Shown here: in pieces, positions 24,717 to 33,649 of the stretch
Position numbering within the stretch: position 1 is the stretch's first letter
Layout of the letters: every line of letters begins with the position of its first letter
NCBI GenBank assembly: GCA_934692485.1
Contig: CAKUTX010000008.1
Location: 1 to 61,639, forward strand
DNA from: an uncultured Candidatus Melainabacteria bacterium
Lineage (GTDB): Bacteria; Cyanobacteriota; Vampirovibrionia; Gastranaerophilales; Gastranaerophilaceae
Direction of reading: 5' to 3'
DNA length: 61,639 nt
Program-made: the position numbers and the translations under genes
The notes under the pieces: generated by a model
The model's database searches: none
What the model saw: the letters and a program-made list of their open reading frames with translations, nothing else
What the model was told of the DNA's origin: nothing

Positions 24717-26348
24717 TTAATTGTGAAAATCTTTGCCACCAACAATTCTAAGGTGTCTGTTCGTGCCTTCGCCGACTGATTTGCTCGACATATTATGCTG
24801 TTCAACGAGTTCGTGTTGAAGCTTTCTGATATGCTGATTTTGAGGTTGAAGTTCTACATGTTCCGCTCCGGCTAATATTTTATTAATAGCCGCTTTTGCC
24901 TCATCCAAAGCTCTTTCTGCATCATCATAATATCCGCACAAAGTTTCTGAGGCTTCTGTTATTTGTAAAGCTTCTTTCAAAACTTTTTGGATTTGAGCCA
25001 TAGAGTTTGTTTTGACATAGAAAATTTGTAGTCTGTAATCATTTGCGGTACTTAAAACTTTTGCGCCACCTTTTATAAAATTCTTGTGCGCAATAACAAT
25101 GTCCGCCTCATCAAGATTGCGTGTGATTTCTGCGTTCAAATTCAAGCGCTCTATTACTTTTTCGACAATAGTTCTTGAAACCGCGTAAAGATAAATTTTC
25201 TTAAAACCTTTTACTTCTTCGACATATTTTTGTCTGGAAAACGAAAATTTTAAACTATCAGTATTGTGTTCCGGTTGAATTTTTTGTTCGAGTTTGTTAA
25301 TTTCTTTTGGAATATCAGAAATAGTCGGTTCTTGCTTTGTTTGGTTCTGCGGAGGCAATTCTCCCTCATAGGACTTGTCAACTTTCCTGATTTCCGGTCG
25401 AATTGGCCAACCTCTTAAGATATAATCAACGGCTTCTGCGGTATCTTTGTAAACTGCTAGGGTATTTCTGTCGAGAATTTCAATAACAACATCAAATGTC
25501 GGCTGTTTTTCTCTTTCAAGTACCGTTTTTTGGGAAGCCCTGCGTTTTGCCTCATCATCCCCTAACGTTACGGATTGAATACCGCCTACCAAATCCGATA
25601 GTGTAGGGTTTTTAATAAGGTTTTCTAAACTATTACCATGGGCTGTTGCAATCAACATAACTCCGCGTTCAGCAATGGTTCGTGCGGCTTGAGCTTCAGC
25701 CTCCGTCCCAATTTCATCTACAACGATAACTTCTGGAGTGTGATTTTCAACAGCCTCAATCATAATATCTTTTTGAAATTCTGGTTGAGTTACTTGCATA
25801 CGTCTGGCATGCCCGATAGCTGGATGAGGAGTATCTCCGTCGCCTGCAATTTCGTTAGAAGTGTCGACGATAACAACTCGTTTTCCAAGTTCGTCAGCGA
25901 CAAGTCGAGATATTTCCCTAAGTTTTGTTGTTTTGCCGACTCCTGGACGACCGAGGAACAAAATACTTTTGTTCATCATACAAATGTCTTTTATACAAGC
26001 AATAGTGCCTGTAACAACACGTCCGATACGACAGGTTAAACCAATAACTTTTCCTTGTCTGTTCCTTATTGCGCTAATTCTGTGTAAAGTTCCGGGGATG
26101 CCTGACCTGTTATCAGAAGTAAATTCTTGAATACGGCTCGTGATATAATTTATATCATCTTCACTAACAAATTCGTCCCCAAGATATTCAATCTTTCCGC
26201 CGGCATGGCGAATTTCAGGGGTTCTGCCGATGTCCAAGACGATTTCAATTACATCTTCCATTTTTTCATAAGAGATGTGCTGTTTTACCTTTTCGGGTAA
26301 TACTTCCGTCAATCGGTCTAAATCGTTTTGAAATTGTAAGGTACTCAT
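24717..26348 (-). CDS. SpoIIIAA-like ATPase with R3H domain (Ycf45-like)
   Basis: 543 residues. N-terminal part like Ycf45/SpoIIIAA; Walker A GRPGVGKTTKLREI (about 132-145), Walker B VIVVDEIGTEAEAQAARTI, and an AHGNSLENLIKNP sensor. A middle linker leads to a PylB/Rossmann-like segment and a C-terminal R3H domain (RKLQHELVEQHNMSSKSVGE, with R-x3-H) that binds single-stranded nucleic acid. This combination is the R3H nucleic acid-binding protein of cyanobacteria and chloroplasts; its exact function is not known. It is one of the clearer lineage clues here. AAAGG lies upstream of the ATG. Confidence 0.85.
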   Translation of the reverse strand: MSTLQFQNDLDRLTEVLPEKVKQHISYEKMEDVIEIVLDIGRTPEIRHAGGKIEYLGDEFVSEDDINYITSRIQEFTSDNRSGIPGTLHRISAIRNRQGKVIGLTCRIGRVVTGTIACIKDICMMNKSILFLGRPGVGKTTKLREISRLVADELGKRVVIVDTSNEIAGDGDTPHPAIGHARRMQVTQPEFQKDIMIEAVENHTPEVIVVDEIGTEAEAQAARTIAERGVMLIATAHGNSLENLIKNPTLSDLVGGIQSVTLGDDEAKRRASQKTVLEREKQPTFDVVIEILDRNTLAVYKDTAEAVDYILRGWPIRPEIRKVDKSYEGELPPQNQTKQEPTISDIPKEINKLEQKIQPEHNTDSLKFSFSRQKYVEEVKGFKKIYLYAVSRTIVEKVIERLNLNAEITRNLDEADIVIAHKNFIKGGAKVLSTANDYRLQIFYVKTNSMAQIQKVLKEALQITEASETLCGYYDDAERALDEAKAAINKILAGAEHVELQPQNQHIRKLQHELVEQHNMSSKSVGEGTNRHLRIVGGKDFHN

Positions 26349-26669
26349 TTTCTTTATGCCTTTCTACTATTTTGTATATATAACAAAATAATTACCGGCT
26401 GCTAACAATTTCGCACGCGCAGCGAAACTAAAAAATTTTAATCTCAACTTACCTTTATCTCTATTTATATTATACCACTTTTTACAAAAAACTCATCAAC
26501 CAAAAGTATTACATTGGTAGTAAATTTACATTTTTTAATAGAGGCAATTGTACACTTAAAAATGAAATCAAGTCTTATATGTGATATTCATTAAAAAATT
26601 TTATTTCCATTCAAGTTGTATGATGAAAAAATAAAATATTAACATTTGTTACAAATTGAAACTATTTTT
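26349..26669. other. Divergent intergenic region
   Basis: No gene. Very AT-rich, holding the promoters of the R3H gene (left) and of the 583-residue protein (right). No hairpin terminator or long palindrome stands out. Confidence 0.5.
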
Positions 26670-26697
26670 TAAAGATTTGGGTCTAAAATGTCGTAAT
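26670..26697 (+). promoter_or_regulatory. Possible sigma-28-type promoter
   Basis: TAAAG at 26670 and GTCGTAAT at 26690-26697, again 16 bases between TAAA and the second box. Five of eight bases fit GCCGATAT. Weaker than the sites at 7140 and 45537 but with identical spacing. Confidence 0.4.
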
Positions 26698-26732
26698 ACA
26701 ACATGAAAGTTACTAAGAAAGGAAAATCTTCA

Positions 26733-28484
26733 ATGGGATTAGCAGCAGGACAAGCTAGACTCTTGACTATCACAGCCAGAAAATCTGATTGTGAATATCA
26801 GTCAATGAAATATTCTCACCAAAAGATTGCTTTGGCAAGACAGCTTGCTGACCTTTCTAATGAGTATCAAAATTCGATTGATCAAACAAAATTGTATTAC
26901 GACTATTATGGCACAGGTGATACAAGCAATCCGTTATCATACGGAATATTAATGACACCTTCTACATTGAACAATTATATGCCTACAATAGTTGCTGATG
27001 GTGGCGGAAGAACTATTCTTAACAGTAAATATGCGGCTGCAGCTATTGCTGCCGGTATTCCTCAAGAAGGTTTGGGTTCATTACCGTCAGAAACAATGAG
27101 AAACAATTTTATTACAGGTTTATACAACAGTGGCTTAATTACTGAAAAAATGGCTTCAACAATTCTAGGATTACCATATAATCAGGCTTCCGGACTTGGC
27201 GGAGCTACTACTGTTGCAGCTCAAACTCAAGAAGTAGGTTTTAATGACCTTGTAGAAATGTTGAAAGATGTTTCTGTATCAAATCCGACAGGACATACTG
27301 GAGAGTACGTTGAGAATATGGTTTTAGCAAATGTTGGTAGTAACAAAAAATATACAATTATTGCGGCAGAAGGAAAAAATATTTTAAGTTACGAGAAAAG
27401 TGGTATGGGATATACTCACAGAGCTGATAGCGATAGTTATATGAATAAATTGAGCCTTGGAGATATATTAGATGGCAACTACGTATTAGCTGCAGTAGCT
27501 AAAGGTAATTACGCTTATACCGTTGGTCGAGCTGGCGGTATTATGGAAGCTCTTGAAAATTCAACTTTCTGGGATGAAATGTTTGATGCTATGGAATCTG
27601 TTCTTGACACAGGAGATACATTCACAAAACAAGCTTTGTCATATGCAAGAGGAATGATTACTTCAACATATATGTTAGACAGAAGCAATCAAACAGGTGA
27701 TAGCCGAGATGAAAGTTTTAAACGCCAAGCTAATAGTATCGAAGGATTAGCATTCCATAATGGCGGGAATAAACGTGATAGTGGTAAGGTATTTGAGTAT
27801 GCATTAAATGATGCTAGTACAACCGGTGCCGGTTATATTGGTATATGTTCTGAATTAAACCATGATAGTGGTGATGATGACAAAAATAACTGTAAATCTA
27901 CTGTATCAATCAACTTGTCCAGCATGATGAAAGCTTATTTAACATATTTCTATGATTTTATTAATGGTGTTTCAGCTACCGATGAATACGGAAACGACAA
28001 ATATTTTGTTACAGAAAACTTGAAAACATCTAAACTTGTCGGAAGCAATGAAAACTTTACAATAAAAGTTGGTACCGCAGTATCTAGCGACGATTTGGCT
28101 CAATCAACATTCTATGATGCATTGTTCAACCAAATTTGTTCAAAAGGTTGGAGCGAAAACAGAAATATTGATGACAATGATTATTTGCAAAATATGTTGC
28201 AAAGTGGTATGGCTTTCATCTCAAAAGTAAAAGATGACGGTTATTATTACCAAGGCAATTATGCAACAGATAATTATATTAAAGAAGTATCTGATGAAAG
28301 CGCTGTTGCCCAAGCAGAAGCTAAATACACAACAGAAAAAGCTAAATTGAATGCAAAAGAAGAAACTCTTGATTTGAAAATGAAAAATCTTGATACAGAA
28401 ATTTCTTCATTATCAACAGAATATGACACGGTAAAAAATATCGTTTCAAAGAACATTGAACGATTTAAACGTTACAGTGCGTAG
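26733..28484 (+). CDS. Large lineage-specific protein, probably flagellum-linked or exported
   Basis: 583 residues from ATG 26733 (MGLAAGQARLLTITARKSDC), chosen for the AAAGGA nine bases upstream; ATG 26703 lies at the predicted transcription start. The N-terminus is a conserved-looking amphipathic helix (SMKYSHQKIALARQLADLSN) and the C-terminus a coiled coil ending KNIERFKRYSA. The layout of helical ends around a variable Ser/Asn/Gly-rich middle recalls flagellar axial proteins. No signal peptide. It lies next to fliR and has a possible sigma-28 promoter. I cannot assign a family; export through the flagellar apparatus is a guess. Confidence 0.6.
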   Translation: MGLAAGQARLLTITARKSDCEYQSMKYSHQKIALARQLADLSNEYQNSIDQTKLYYDYYGTGDTSNPLSYGILMTPSTLNNYMPTIVADGGGRTILNSKYAAAAIAAGIPQEGLGSLPSETMRNNFITGLYNSGLITEKMASTILGLPYNQASGLGGATTVAAQTQEVGFNDLVEMLKDVSVSNPTGHTGEYVENMVLANVGSNKKYTIIAAEGKNILSYEKSGMGYTHRADSDSYMNKLSLGDILDGNYVLAAVAKGNYAYTVGRAGGIMEALENSTFWDEMFDAMESVLDTGDTFTKQALSYARGMITSTYMLDRSNQTGDSRDESFKRQANSIEGLAFHNGGNKRDSGKVFEYALNDASTTGAGYIGICSELNHDSGDDDKNNCKSTVSINLSSMMKAYLTYFYDFINGVSATDEYGNDKYFVTENLKTSKLVGSNENFTIKVGTAVSSDDLAQSTFYDALFNQICSKGWSENRNIDDNDYLQNMLQSGMAFISKVKDDGYYYQGNYATDNYIKEVSDESAVAQAEAKYTTEKAKLNAKEETLDLKMKNLDTEISSLSTEYDTVKNIVSKNIERFKRYSA

Positions 28485-28492
28485 AATTTGCA

Positions 28493-29272
28493 CTAAATAA
28501 TTTGAGAGAATGATAAAAAGTAGTCAGATATAACATTCACAAGCATTGGTAAAATCCAAACCATAATAGCTGCGCCAAGCACTGGTTTGAACAAAAAGCT
28601 TAAAGAAAATACGTTTACCTGTGGAGCAGTTTTGGAAATTACACCAAGAATGATGTCTTGCCCTAAAGTTGCAAGAAGTACAGGAGAAGCTATTTGAAGC
28701 CCGATAAACAATACGTTGGATGAAAGTTTTACTAAATAATCCATATTTACAAGTTGATGTAAAGGCACGCTGGTTGCATCTAACGGAAAAATTTCCATAC
28801 TATGGATTAATGCAGTGATTAGCCAATAAATACCGCCAAGTTGAATGAAAATAATTAATCCCAATAGTTGAAAACATTTCCCAACAATTGAAACTTGTGA
28901 AGATGTTGTAGGGTCCAAAACCATTGCAGATGATAACCCCATTTGCATATTAATCATATCTCCGCCGGCATCAACCGCCATCAAGATTAATTGCGCAATA
29001 TACCCTAACATCGCTCCAACTACCATATTCAAAACAATTGACAAAGCAAATGAGCCTTTGATTATTGTTACATCAGGTTTTACGGTGCAAGTTAAAATAA
29101 TTGTCAATAAAAGGCAAAGTGAAATTTTTACCATCCCTGGAATTTCTTTTCTATTAAACACAGGTGCTAATCTGAAAAAGCCCAAAAGTCTTGCAAAAAT
29201 AAATATGCCTGCAGCTAAGTAGGCATTCATTAAAGGGAACATTTTCATTAATTCTGCGATAATTTGATCCAT
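28493..29272 (-). CDS. fliR: Flagellar export gate protein FliR
   Basis: 259 residues with about six membrane spans: YLAAGIFIFARLLGFFRLAP at the start, GAMLGYIAQLILMAVDAGGD in the middle (the VxxAGxxI-type FliR signature), and a late AAPQVNVFSLSFLFKPVLG-like segment (PQVNVFSLSFLFKP). It forms the core export channel with FliP and FliQ. It follows fliQ by 5 bases and is the last gene of the cluster. Length is normal. Confidence 0.92.
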   Translation of the reverse strand: MDQIIAELMKMFPLMNAYLAAGIFIFARLLGFFRLAPVFNRKEIPGMVKISLCLLLTIILTCTVKPDVTIIKGSFALSIVLNMVVGAMLGYIAQLILMAVDAGGDMINMQMGLSSAMVLDPTTSSQVSIVGKCFQLLGLIIFIQLGGIYWLITALIHSMEIFPLDATSVPLHQLVNMDYLVKLSSNVLFIGLQIASPVLLATLGQDIILGVISKTAPQVNVFSLSFLFKPVLGAAIMVWILPMLVNVISDYFLSFSQII

Positions 29273-29277
29273 TTACT

Positions 29278-29766
29278 TTATCTTCCAAGAATTTTATTTG
29301 TTTCTACAAAATCAGGTTTTGGCATTGGAGTTTGTGGACTTGCGTAATATTTTGTCTTTTGTTGTTGGTCAACAAACGGAACTTTGCCTGGATTTTTCAT
29401 TACGTCATTTATGCCAGATTGATTTTTGAATTTGTCACTCATTTCTTTTTCAAATGGAGAAGTATATTTATAATAATTTGCTGGTAATACGAAAGTGTCA
29501 TTTTTTGAAACAAGATTAAATGCCATTGACATTCCTTCCATAGTAAAGCCTTTTAGCATATTGATAAACCCTATTCCTCCAATTACGATTACGAGAAAAA
29601 CCCCGACAATTTTTGGAGCAGCGGCAATTGTTTGCTCTTGTACCTGTGTTACGGCTTGCAAAATACCGACAACCAAACCTATTCCTGCTGCAACAAGTAC
29701 GCAAGGCATTGAAATTGCCAACATTATCAAAAATCCTTTTGCTAAATATTCTACTAAAACTTCCAT
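29278..29766 (-). CDS. fliQ: Flagellar export gate protein FliQ with C-terminal extension
   Basis: 162 residues; usual FliQ is about 89. Residues 1-88 are a normal FliQ: two membrane helices with the AxxVGLxVGILQAVTQVQEQT signature (GLVVGILQAVTQVQEQTIAA) and a second helix (VGVFLVIVIGGIGFINMLKG). The last 74 residues are polar, with FEKEMSDKFKNQSGINDVMK and a Pro-rich end. No frameshift is seen; the extension is in frame and ends 5 bases before fliR. It would be exposed on one side of the export gate. GGAGATAAG precedes the ATG. Confidence 0.88.
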   Translation of the reverse strand: MEVLVEYLAKGFLIMLAISMPCVLVAAGIGLVVGILQAVTQVQEQTIAAAPKIVGVFLVIVIGGIGFINMLKGFTMEGMSMAFNLVSKNDTFVLPANYYKYTSPFEKEMSDKFKNQSGINDVMKNPGKVPFVDQQQKTKYYASPQTPMPKPDFVETNKILGR

Positions 29767-29811
29767 CTTATCTCCGTTATTTCTTGTAGTTCTATATAAA
29801 ACAAGACATTT

Positions 29812-30453
29812 TTAATTGTAACTTGTCACCAGTCCCTGTACAATTAGCGCCCAACCGTCCACTGCAATAAATATTAAAAGCTTAAACGGCAATGAAATAA
29901 TTGTAGGTGACAACATAAACATACCTAGAGCAAGTAAAATATTTGCTACAACAAGGTCTAATACGATGAATGGTACAAATATAATAAAACCGATTTCAAA
30001 AGATGTTTTTAATTCGCTTATTATATATGCAGGAGCAACTTGCCATACTGTTATCTCGTCAGGATTTTTTGGTGGCGCACCTTTAGTTGATTCAATAAAG
30101 AACGCTAAATCTGATTCTCTCGTTTGTTTAAGCATAAATTCTTTTAATGGTTTTGAGCCTTCGTTTATTGCTTCTATAATATTTTGATTTTTTTGATATG
30201 GAACAGAGCCCATGTCGTACATCTTTTGGAAAGTTCCACCCATTGTATAAAATGTTAAAATCATTGCCAAACCGACAATTACGATTGATGGAGGAACTTG
30301 CTGAGTACCCATTGCTGTTTTTAACATTGAAAATACTATGACAAATCTTAAAAAACTTGTCATACAGCAAAATACTAACGGTAACAGTGAAAATACCGTC
30401 ATCAGTATCAGCATTTGTAATACTGGATTCATATCTTTTATAATTGTTTCCAT
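29812..30453 (-). CDS. fliP: Flagellar export gate protein FliP
   Basis: 213 residues. FliP signatures: FSLLPLVFCCMTSFLRFVIV (SLxPxxxMxxTSFxR) and FEIGFIIFVPFIVLDLVVAN then FMLSPTIISLPFKLLIFIAV near the C-terminus. Four membrane spans. It lacks the cleaved signal peptide found in some proteobacterial FliP. Spaced 11 bases from fliO and 45 from fliQ. Confidence 0.93.
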   Translation of the reverse strand: METIIKDMNPVLQMLILMTVFSLLPLVFCCMTSFLRFVIVFSMLKTAMGTQQVPPSIVIVGLAMILTFYTMGGTFQKMYDMGSVPYQKNQNIIEAINEGSKPLKEFMLKQTRESDLAFFIESTKGAPPKNPDEITVWQVAPAYIISELKTSFEIGFIIFVPFIVLDLVVANILLALGMFMLSPTIISLPFKLLIFIAVDGWALIVQGLVTSYN

Positions 30454-30464
30454 ATCTATTCCTC

Positions 30465-30860
30465 TTATATATTATTTATTATGTTTTTGAATACTTTTTT
30501 AGGTTGTCGAACGTTTTTTATATTCACAATTTCAGGTAAATCGTCTATACTGCATTTATTCTGAGAAGTGATATTTTGTTTTTCGCTCATTTCAACAACA
30601 TTTTTTATGTCGCCCGAATTGTCGTCCAACTTTGAAATTAAGGAGGTTCTGCCAACGTCTGATGCGACCAAAAACCTTTCGTTTCCAGCTTTTACGATGA
30701 ACAATTCTTTGCGAGGGCCAATGCTTATACATTCTTCTACATTCAAAAATTTTGATTTTGAAGTTGTATTAATAGAACATTTTTTGTATACAAAAACAGC
30801 TAAGAAAATTATTCCAATCATTGCTGCTGTATAAACTATGAAATTTATCATATATCCCAT
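30465..30860 (-). CDS. fliO: FliO-like flagellar biosynthesis protein
   Basis: 131 residues. One N-terminal membrane helix (INFIVYTAAMIGIIFLAVFV) then a short FliO-type domain, LNVEECISIGPRKELFIVKA with an LLVA-like FLVASDVGRTSLISKL. The C-terminal 50 residues are polar. FliO is a poorly conserved helper for FliP assembly; identity rests on the domain pattern and its place directly before fliP. Confidence 0.75.
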   Translation of the reverse strand: MGYMINFIVYTAAMIGIIFLAVFVYKKCSINTTSKSKFLNVEECISIGPRKELFIVKAGNERFLVASDVGRTSLISKLDDNSGDIKNVVEMSEKQNITSQNKCSIDDLPEIVNIKNVRQPKKVFKNIINNI

Positions 30861-30928
30861 TTTTGTTCCTCCAGTTTGGTTTTAAAAGTCTTTTTGCTGA
30901 ACTGACTTGTTGTTGATTGGTGTATCAC

Positions 30929-32128
30929 CTAGATGTCATCGTCTTCCAGCTCGAAATCACTGTAGTCAAATTCATCTTCGTCTGATGGTTGTTGTTCTTC
31001 TTGCGGTTCTTCTTCTGTTGAAAATTCATCTTCGTCTGAAAAATCTTGTGGATTTTCTTCATCAAATTCTGTATTTTCTACTTCTTTCGGCGCTTCAAGT
31101 TGTTGTTCTTCATTAGGTGTTTTGGCAACTACTTCATCAATTTTAACTCCATACCTATCATTAACAATAACTAGCTCGCCTCGCGCTATAGGCTTGTTTT
31201 CTACACTTAGGGTAACTTTGTTGTCATAGATAGAAGTTAAGTCAACAACCAACCCTTTCTCAATATTTTTTAATTCTCCAAGAGTTATTTTTACAGAATC
31301 AAATTGAGCATCCATTTCGACCTCAATACTGTCCCAAATATTTGTATTATCTGCTGTCATATTTTCTTCTCCTCCGTCGTTATCCACTGGTATTACCAGT
31401 CCCAAGTTCGGGTTTAAATTTATATCTGTTTCGTATTCTTTAAATCTAAGTTTCATATGCTCTGAATTGCTGTCATCAAGTACAACAATGTCATCAACAT
31501 CAATATTCTTAACATCAATCAGTTTAATTTTTGTAGAGCCGACTTTGATTTCAACATTAATTATGCTTGTGGCAAAATCTTCAGGCGCAAATTTTTCCTC
31601 TTGAGATGTTACAATATCAGGATTTAAAAGTTCTTGAGGTAATGTTATTACAAGTTTGCCAAAACGGTTTGTTTCAATATCTTTAATCAAAAATGTTAAA
31701 TGTATAACGTCAAAATTAGTACGTTTCAACGATGGTTGACTTGGGGTTAAGTATTGGGAAAGCGAATTAAACATATAATCGTTGAATGAAGTAATAATTT
31801 TGGCTTCCAAATCTGTTAATTTATTCAAATTAAATCTTGAATTAGATCTCCCTAATGTTCTGTCAAGAATAATTTCTACAGCTTTTTCAGAAATTCTAAA
31901 AAACATGTCATGTAATTTGTCAATACGAACTTTAGTTACAAAATACGAATCTTTATCTGCCAATGTATTAACATTTTTACTAATGCCAAGAAGTATAAAC
32001 TTAAATTTTGGCAAGAAAAACTCATCACCTGACGCTTGAACTGCAGGTGGATAAAGGCTTGAAAACCAATTGTACTGCGCGTACAAGTCCTTATAATCTA
32101 TTGAATTGATATTCTGTTGAACGTTCAT
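30929..32128 (-). CDS. Flagellar switch protein, FliY/FliN-like with two SpoA-type domains
   Basis: 399 residues. The N-terminal 150 resemble the FliM/CheC-like region (ISEKAVEIILDRTLGR, then LTDLEAKIITSFNDYMFNSL). Residues about 185-250 look like a degenerate SpoA domain and about 268-340 like a clear one: VEMDAQFDSVKITLGELKNI then NKPIARGELVIVNDRYGVKI, the FliN core. The last 60 residues are strongly acidic (DEDEF repeats). It would sit in the C-ring and couple chemotaxis to rotation. It is 68 bases before fliO. Its length is close to FliY (about 380) rather than FliN (about 130). An AAGGGATAG site precedes the ATG. Confidence 0.75.
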   Translation of the reverse strand: MNVQQNINSIDYKDLYAQYNWFSSLYPPAVQASGDEFFLPKFKFILLGISKNVNTLADKDSYFVTKVRIDKLHDMFFRISEKAVEIILDRTLGRSNSRFNLNKLTDLEAKIITSFNDYMFNSLSQYLTPSQPSLKRTNFDVIHLTFLIKDIETNRFGKLVITLPQELLNPDIVTSQEEKFAPEDFATSIINVEIKVGSTKIKLIDVKNIDVDDIVVLDDSNSEHMKLRFKEYETDINLNPNLGLVIPVDNDGGEENMTADNTNIWDSIEVEMDAQFDSVKITLGELKNIEKGLVVDLTSIYDNKVTLSVENKPIARGELVIVNDRYGVKIDEVVAKTPNEEQQLEAPKEVENTEFDEENPQDFSDEDEFSTEEEPQEEQQPSDEDEFDYSDFELEDDDI

Positions 32129-32242
32129 ATCTATCCCTTAAGTCTGTAATAATTGAGTTTTCCCCATAAATACAATAGAATAATTCCGTTTACTTCACAT
32201 CAATCATTTAATGTATATTTCTTAAAAATCAAATTTTATGCA

Positions 32243-32270
32243 AAAAAAAAGATGGCTTAATTCCATCTTT
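32243..32270 (-). terminator. Terminator of the 85-residue protein gene
   Basis: AAAGATGG / CCATCTTT stem, 7-base loop, with nine T on the minus strand. Confidence 0.75.
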
Positions 32271-32303
32271 TTATTACTATTCCTTTTCCTAATTTCCTAT
32301 TGA

Positions 32304-32561
32304 TTATCTAACGACTTGTGATACGAAGTTTACTGCTTCAAAAAATGAATCTTTTACAAATTCTTTTGCCAAAGTTGTGATTGGTCTGTTTTCTATGCAA
32401 TCGAACACGTAATAAATAGGGTCTTTTGAAGTATTAAAACGCATTCTTTTGTCTTTCTGAGCAAGATAGTTGTAATCTTCAATATTAAATTCTTTATTTT
32501 CGGCTTTTTTAGTTCTTCTTGTTATAGTTCCGAATTGATTATTTGCTTTGGTTTGTAACAT
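32304..32561 (-). CDS. Small basic protein, unknown function
   Basis: 85 residues, rich in Lys/Arg at the N-terminus (FGTITRRTKKAENKEF) with a helical C-terminus (ITTLAKEFVKDSFFEAVNFV). GAGAGAG lies 8-10 bases before the ATG. Own terminator and a promoter-proximal motif shared with the gene at 45670, so a monocistronic gene. No family recognised. It sits upstream of the flagellar switch gene on the same strand, separated by the terminator. Confidence 0.6.
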   Translation of the reverse strand: MLQTKANNQFGTITRRTKKAENKEFNIEDYNYLAQKDKRMRFNTSKDPIYYVFDCIENRPITTLAKEFVKDSFFEAVNFVSQVVR

Positions 32562-32587
32562 TTTCTTTTCTCTCTCTTTATATCTCT

Positions 32588-32628
32588 TACATATATATAA
32601 AGTATATAGTTATGAAAAAATTGCCTTT
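32588..32628 (-). promoter_or_regulatory. 41-nt upstream motif shared with 45610-45650
   Basis: On the minus strand AAAGGCAA (32628-32621), 12 bases, then a 21-base AT block (TATATACTTT followed by ATATATATGTA). The AAAGGCAA, the spacing and the 21 bases are identical to the site before the gene at 45670. Confidence 0.55.
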
Positions 32629-32729
32629 TAAAGATTGGCTTTGTTAAGAAATTGTAACATATGAAATACTAAAAGATTAAATTCCTGTTTATTTTTTTCT
32701 GTTATAATAGAGTGGCGGAGGGTGATTTT

Positions 32730-33071
32730 ATGAAAAAAATAATTTTGGTATTAATGCTTTTGGCAATTGTTACACCTGTTTTTGCAGAGGAAATAAATCT
32801 GACACCTAAAAATTCTTTTTCAGGGTTTAATAATAATGGTGTACGTTCAAAATACCCTCAATTAAAGCAAACTGTTTCTGCAACAGATATTTTGGAAGCG
32901 CAAAGTGACAGTGTAATGTCGCCCAAATCAGTAAGAGAAATGGGGACTGTTCAACCGACCAACAATGGTAGAACTCCTATGACATATGACCAATTCCCAC
33001 AAAATTATGATAGCTCAAACAGTATGATGCTAATGCGTGGCGGAATGCAGAACATGTTTATGCCGTACTAA
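32730..33071 (+). CDS. Small secreted protein, unknown function
   Basis: 113 residues from ATG 32730 (GGAGG 8 bases upstream; a GTG in frame at 32712 lies in the RBS region). Signal peptide MKKIILVLMLLAIVTPVFAEE with a good AxA-type site near FA|EE. The mature part is Asn/Met/Ser-rich and probably unstructured, ending GGMQNMFMPY. One of three or more such short exported proteins in 32.7-35.9 kb. TATAAT is present about 20 bases before the ATG. Function unknown. Confidence 0.65.
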   Translation: MKKIILVLMLLAIVTPVFAEEINLTPKNSFSGFNNNGVRSKYPQLKQTVSATDILEAQSDSVMSPKSVREMGTVQPTNNGRTPMTYDQFPQNYDSSNSMMLMRGGMQNMFMPY

Positions 33072-33085
33072 AAGATTTGAAAATA

Positions 33086-33649
33086 TTAAATATTGATAAA
33101 GTTTTTTAATAATTCATGCCCGTATTCTGTTAAAATCGCCTCAGGGTGAAATTGAACTCCGTATATTGGTAGAGTTTTGTGCTCAATTGCCATTATTACT
33201 CCATCTTGCGTTGTTGCTGAAATTTTCAGGCAATCTGGCATTGAGTTTTTGTCTATTTCCAATGAGTGGTATCTTGTCACATTAAAGGTTTGCGGAATAT
33301 TCTGGAATAACTTTGATTTTTTATCACAAATAATTTCAGAGGTTTTACCATGAGTCGGGGAAGGTGATTTGATTATTTTTGCCCCAAAAAATTGACCAAT
33401 ACACTGATGTCCCAAACAAATCCCCAAAACCTTTTTTGTTCGCCAAAATTCTTTAATTATTTCCATTGAAACACCTGCTGTATTTGGATTGCCGGCTCCG
33501 GGAGAAATTATTATACTTTCAAAATCAATAGTTTTCAGGTCATTAATCGTAATTTTATCGTTTTCATAAATCTTTGGATTTTTGCCAAGTTCTTGCAAAT
33601 ATTGGACTATATTGTACGTAAAAGAATCATAATTATCTATCAAAATCAT
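33086..33649 (-). CDS. pabA: Aminodeoxychorismate / anthranilate synthase glutamine amidotransferase
   Basis: 187 residues from ATG 33649 (MILIDNYDSFTYNIVQYL). Class I glutaminase triad: Cys in GICLGHQCIGQFFG, His and Glu in VQFHPEAIL. It supplies ammonia to the PabB part of the neighbouring fusion. Its ATG overlaps the stop of the pabB-pabC gene (ATGA), so translation is coupled. The partner is of the PabB type with a lyase domain, so folate rather than tryptophan synthesis is the likely pathway. Confidence 0.88.
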   Translation of the reverse strand: MILIDNYDSFTYNIVQYLQELGKNPKIYENDKITINDLKTIDFESIIISPGAGNPNTAGVSMEIIKEFWRTKKVLGICLGHQCIGQFFGAKIIKSPSPTHGKTSEIICDKKSKLFQNIPQTFNVTRYHSLEIDKNSMPDCLKISATTQDGVIMAIEHKTLPIYGVQFHPEAILTEYGHELLKNFINI

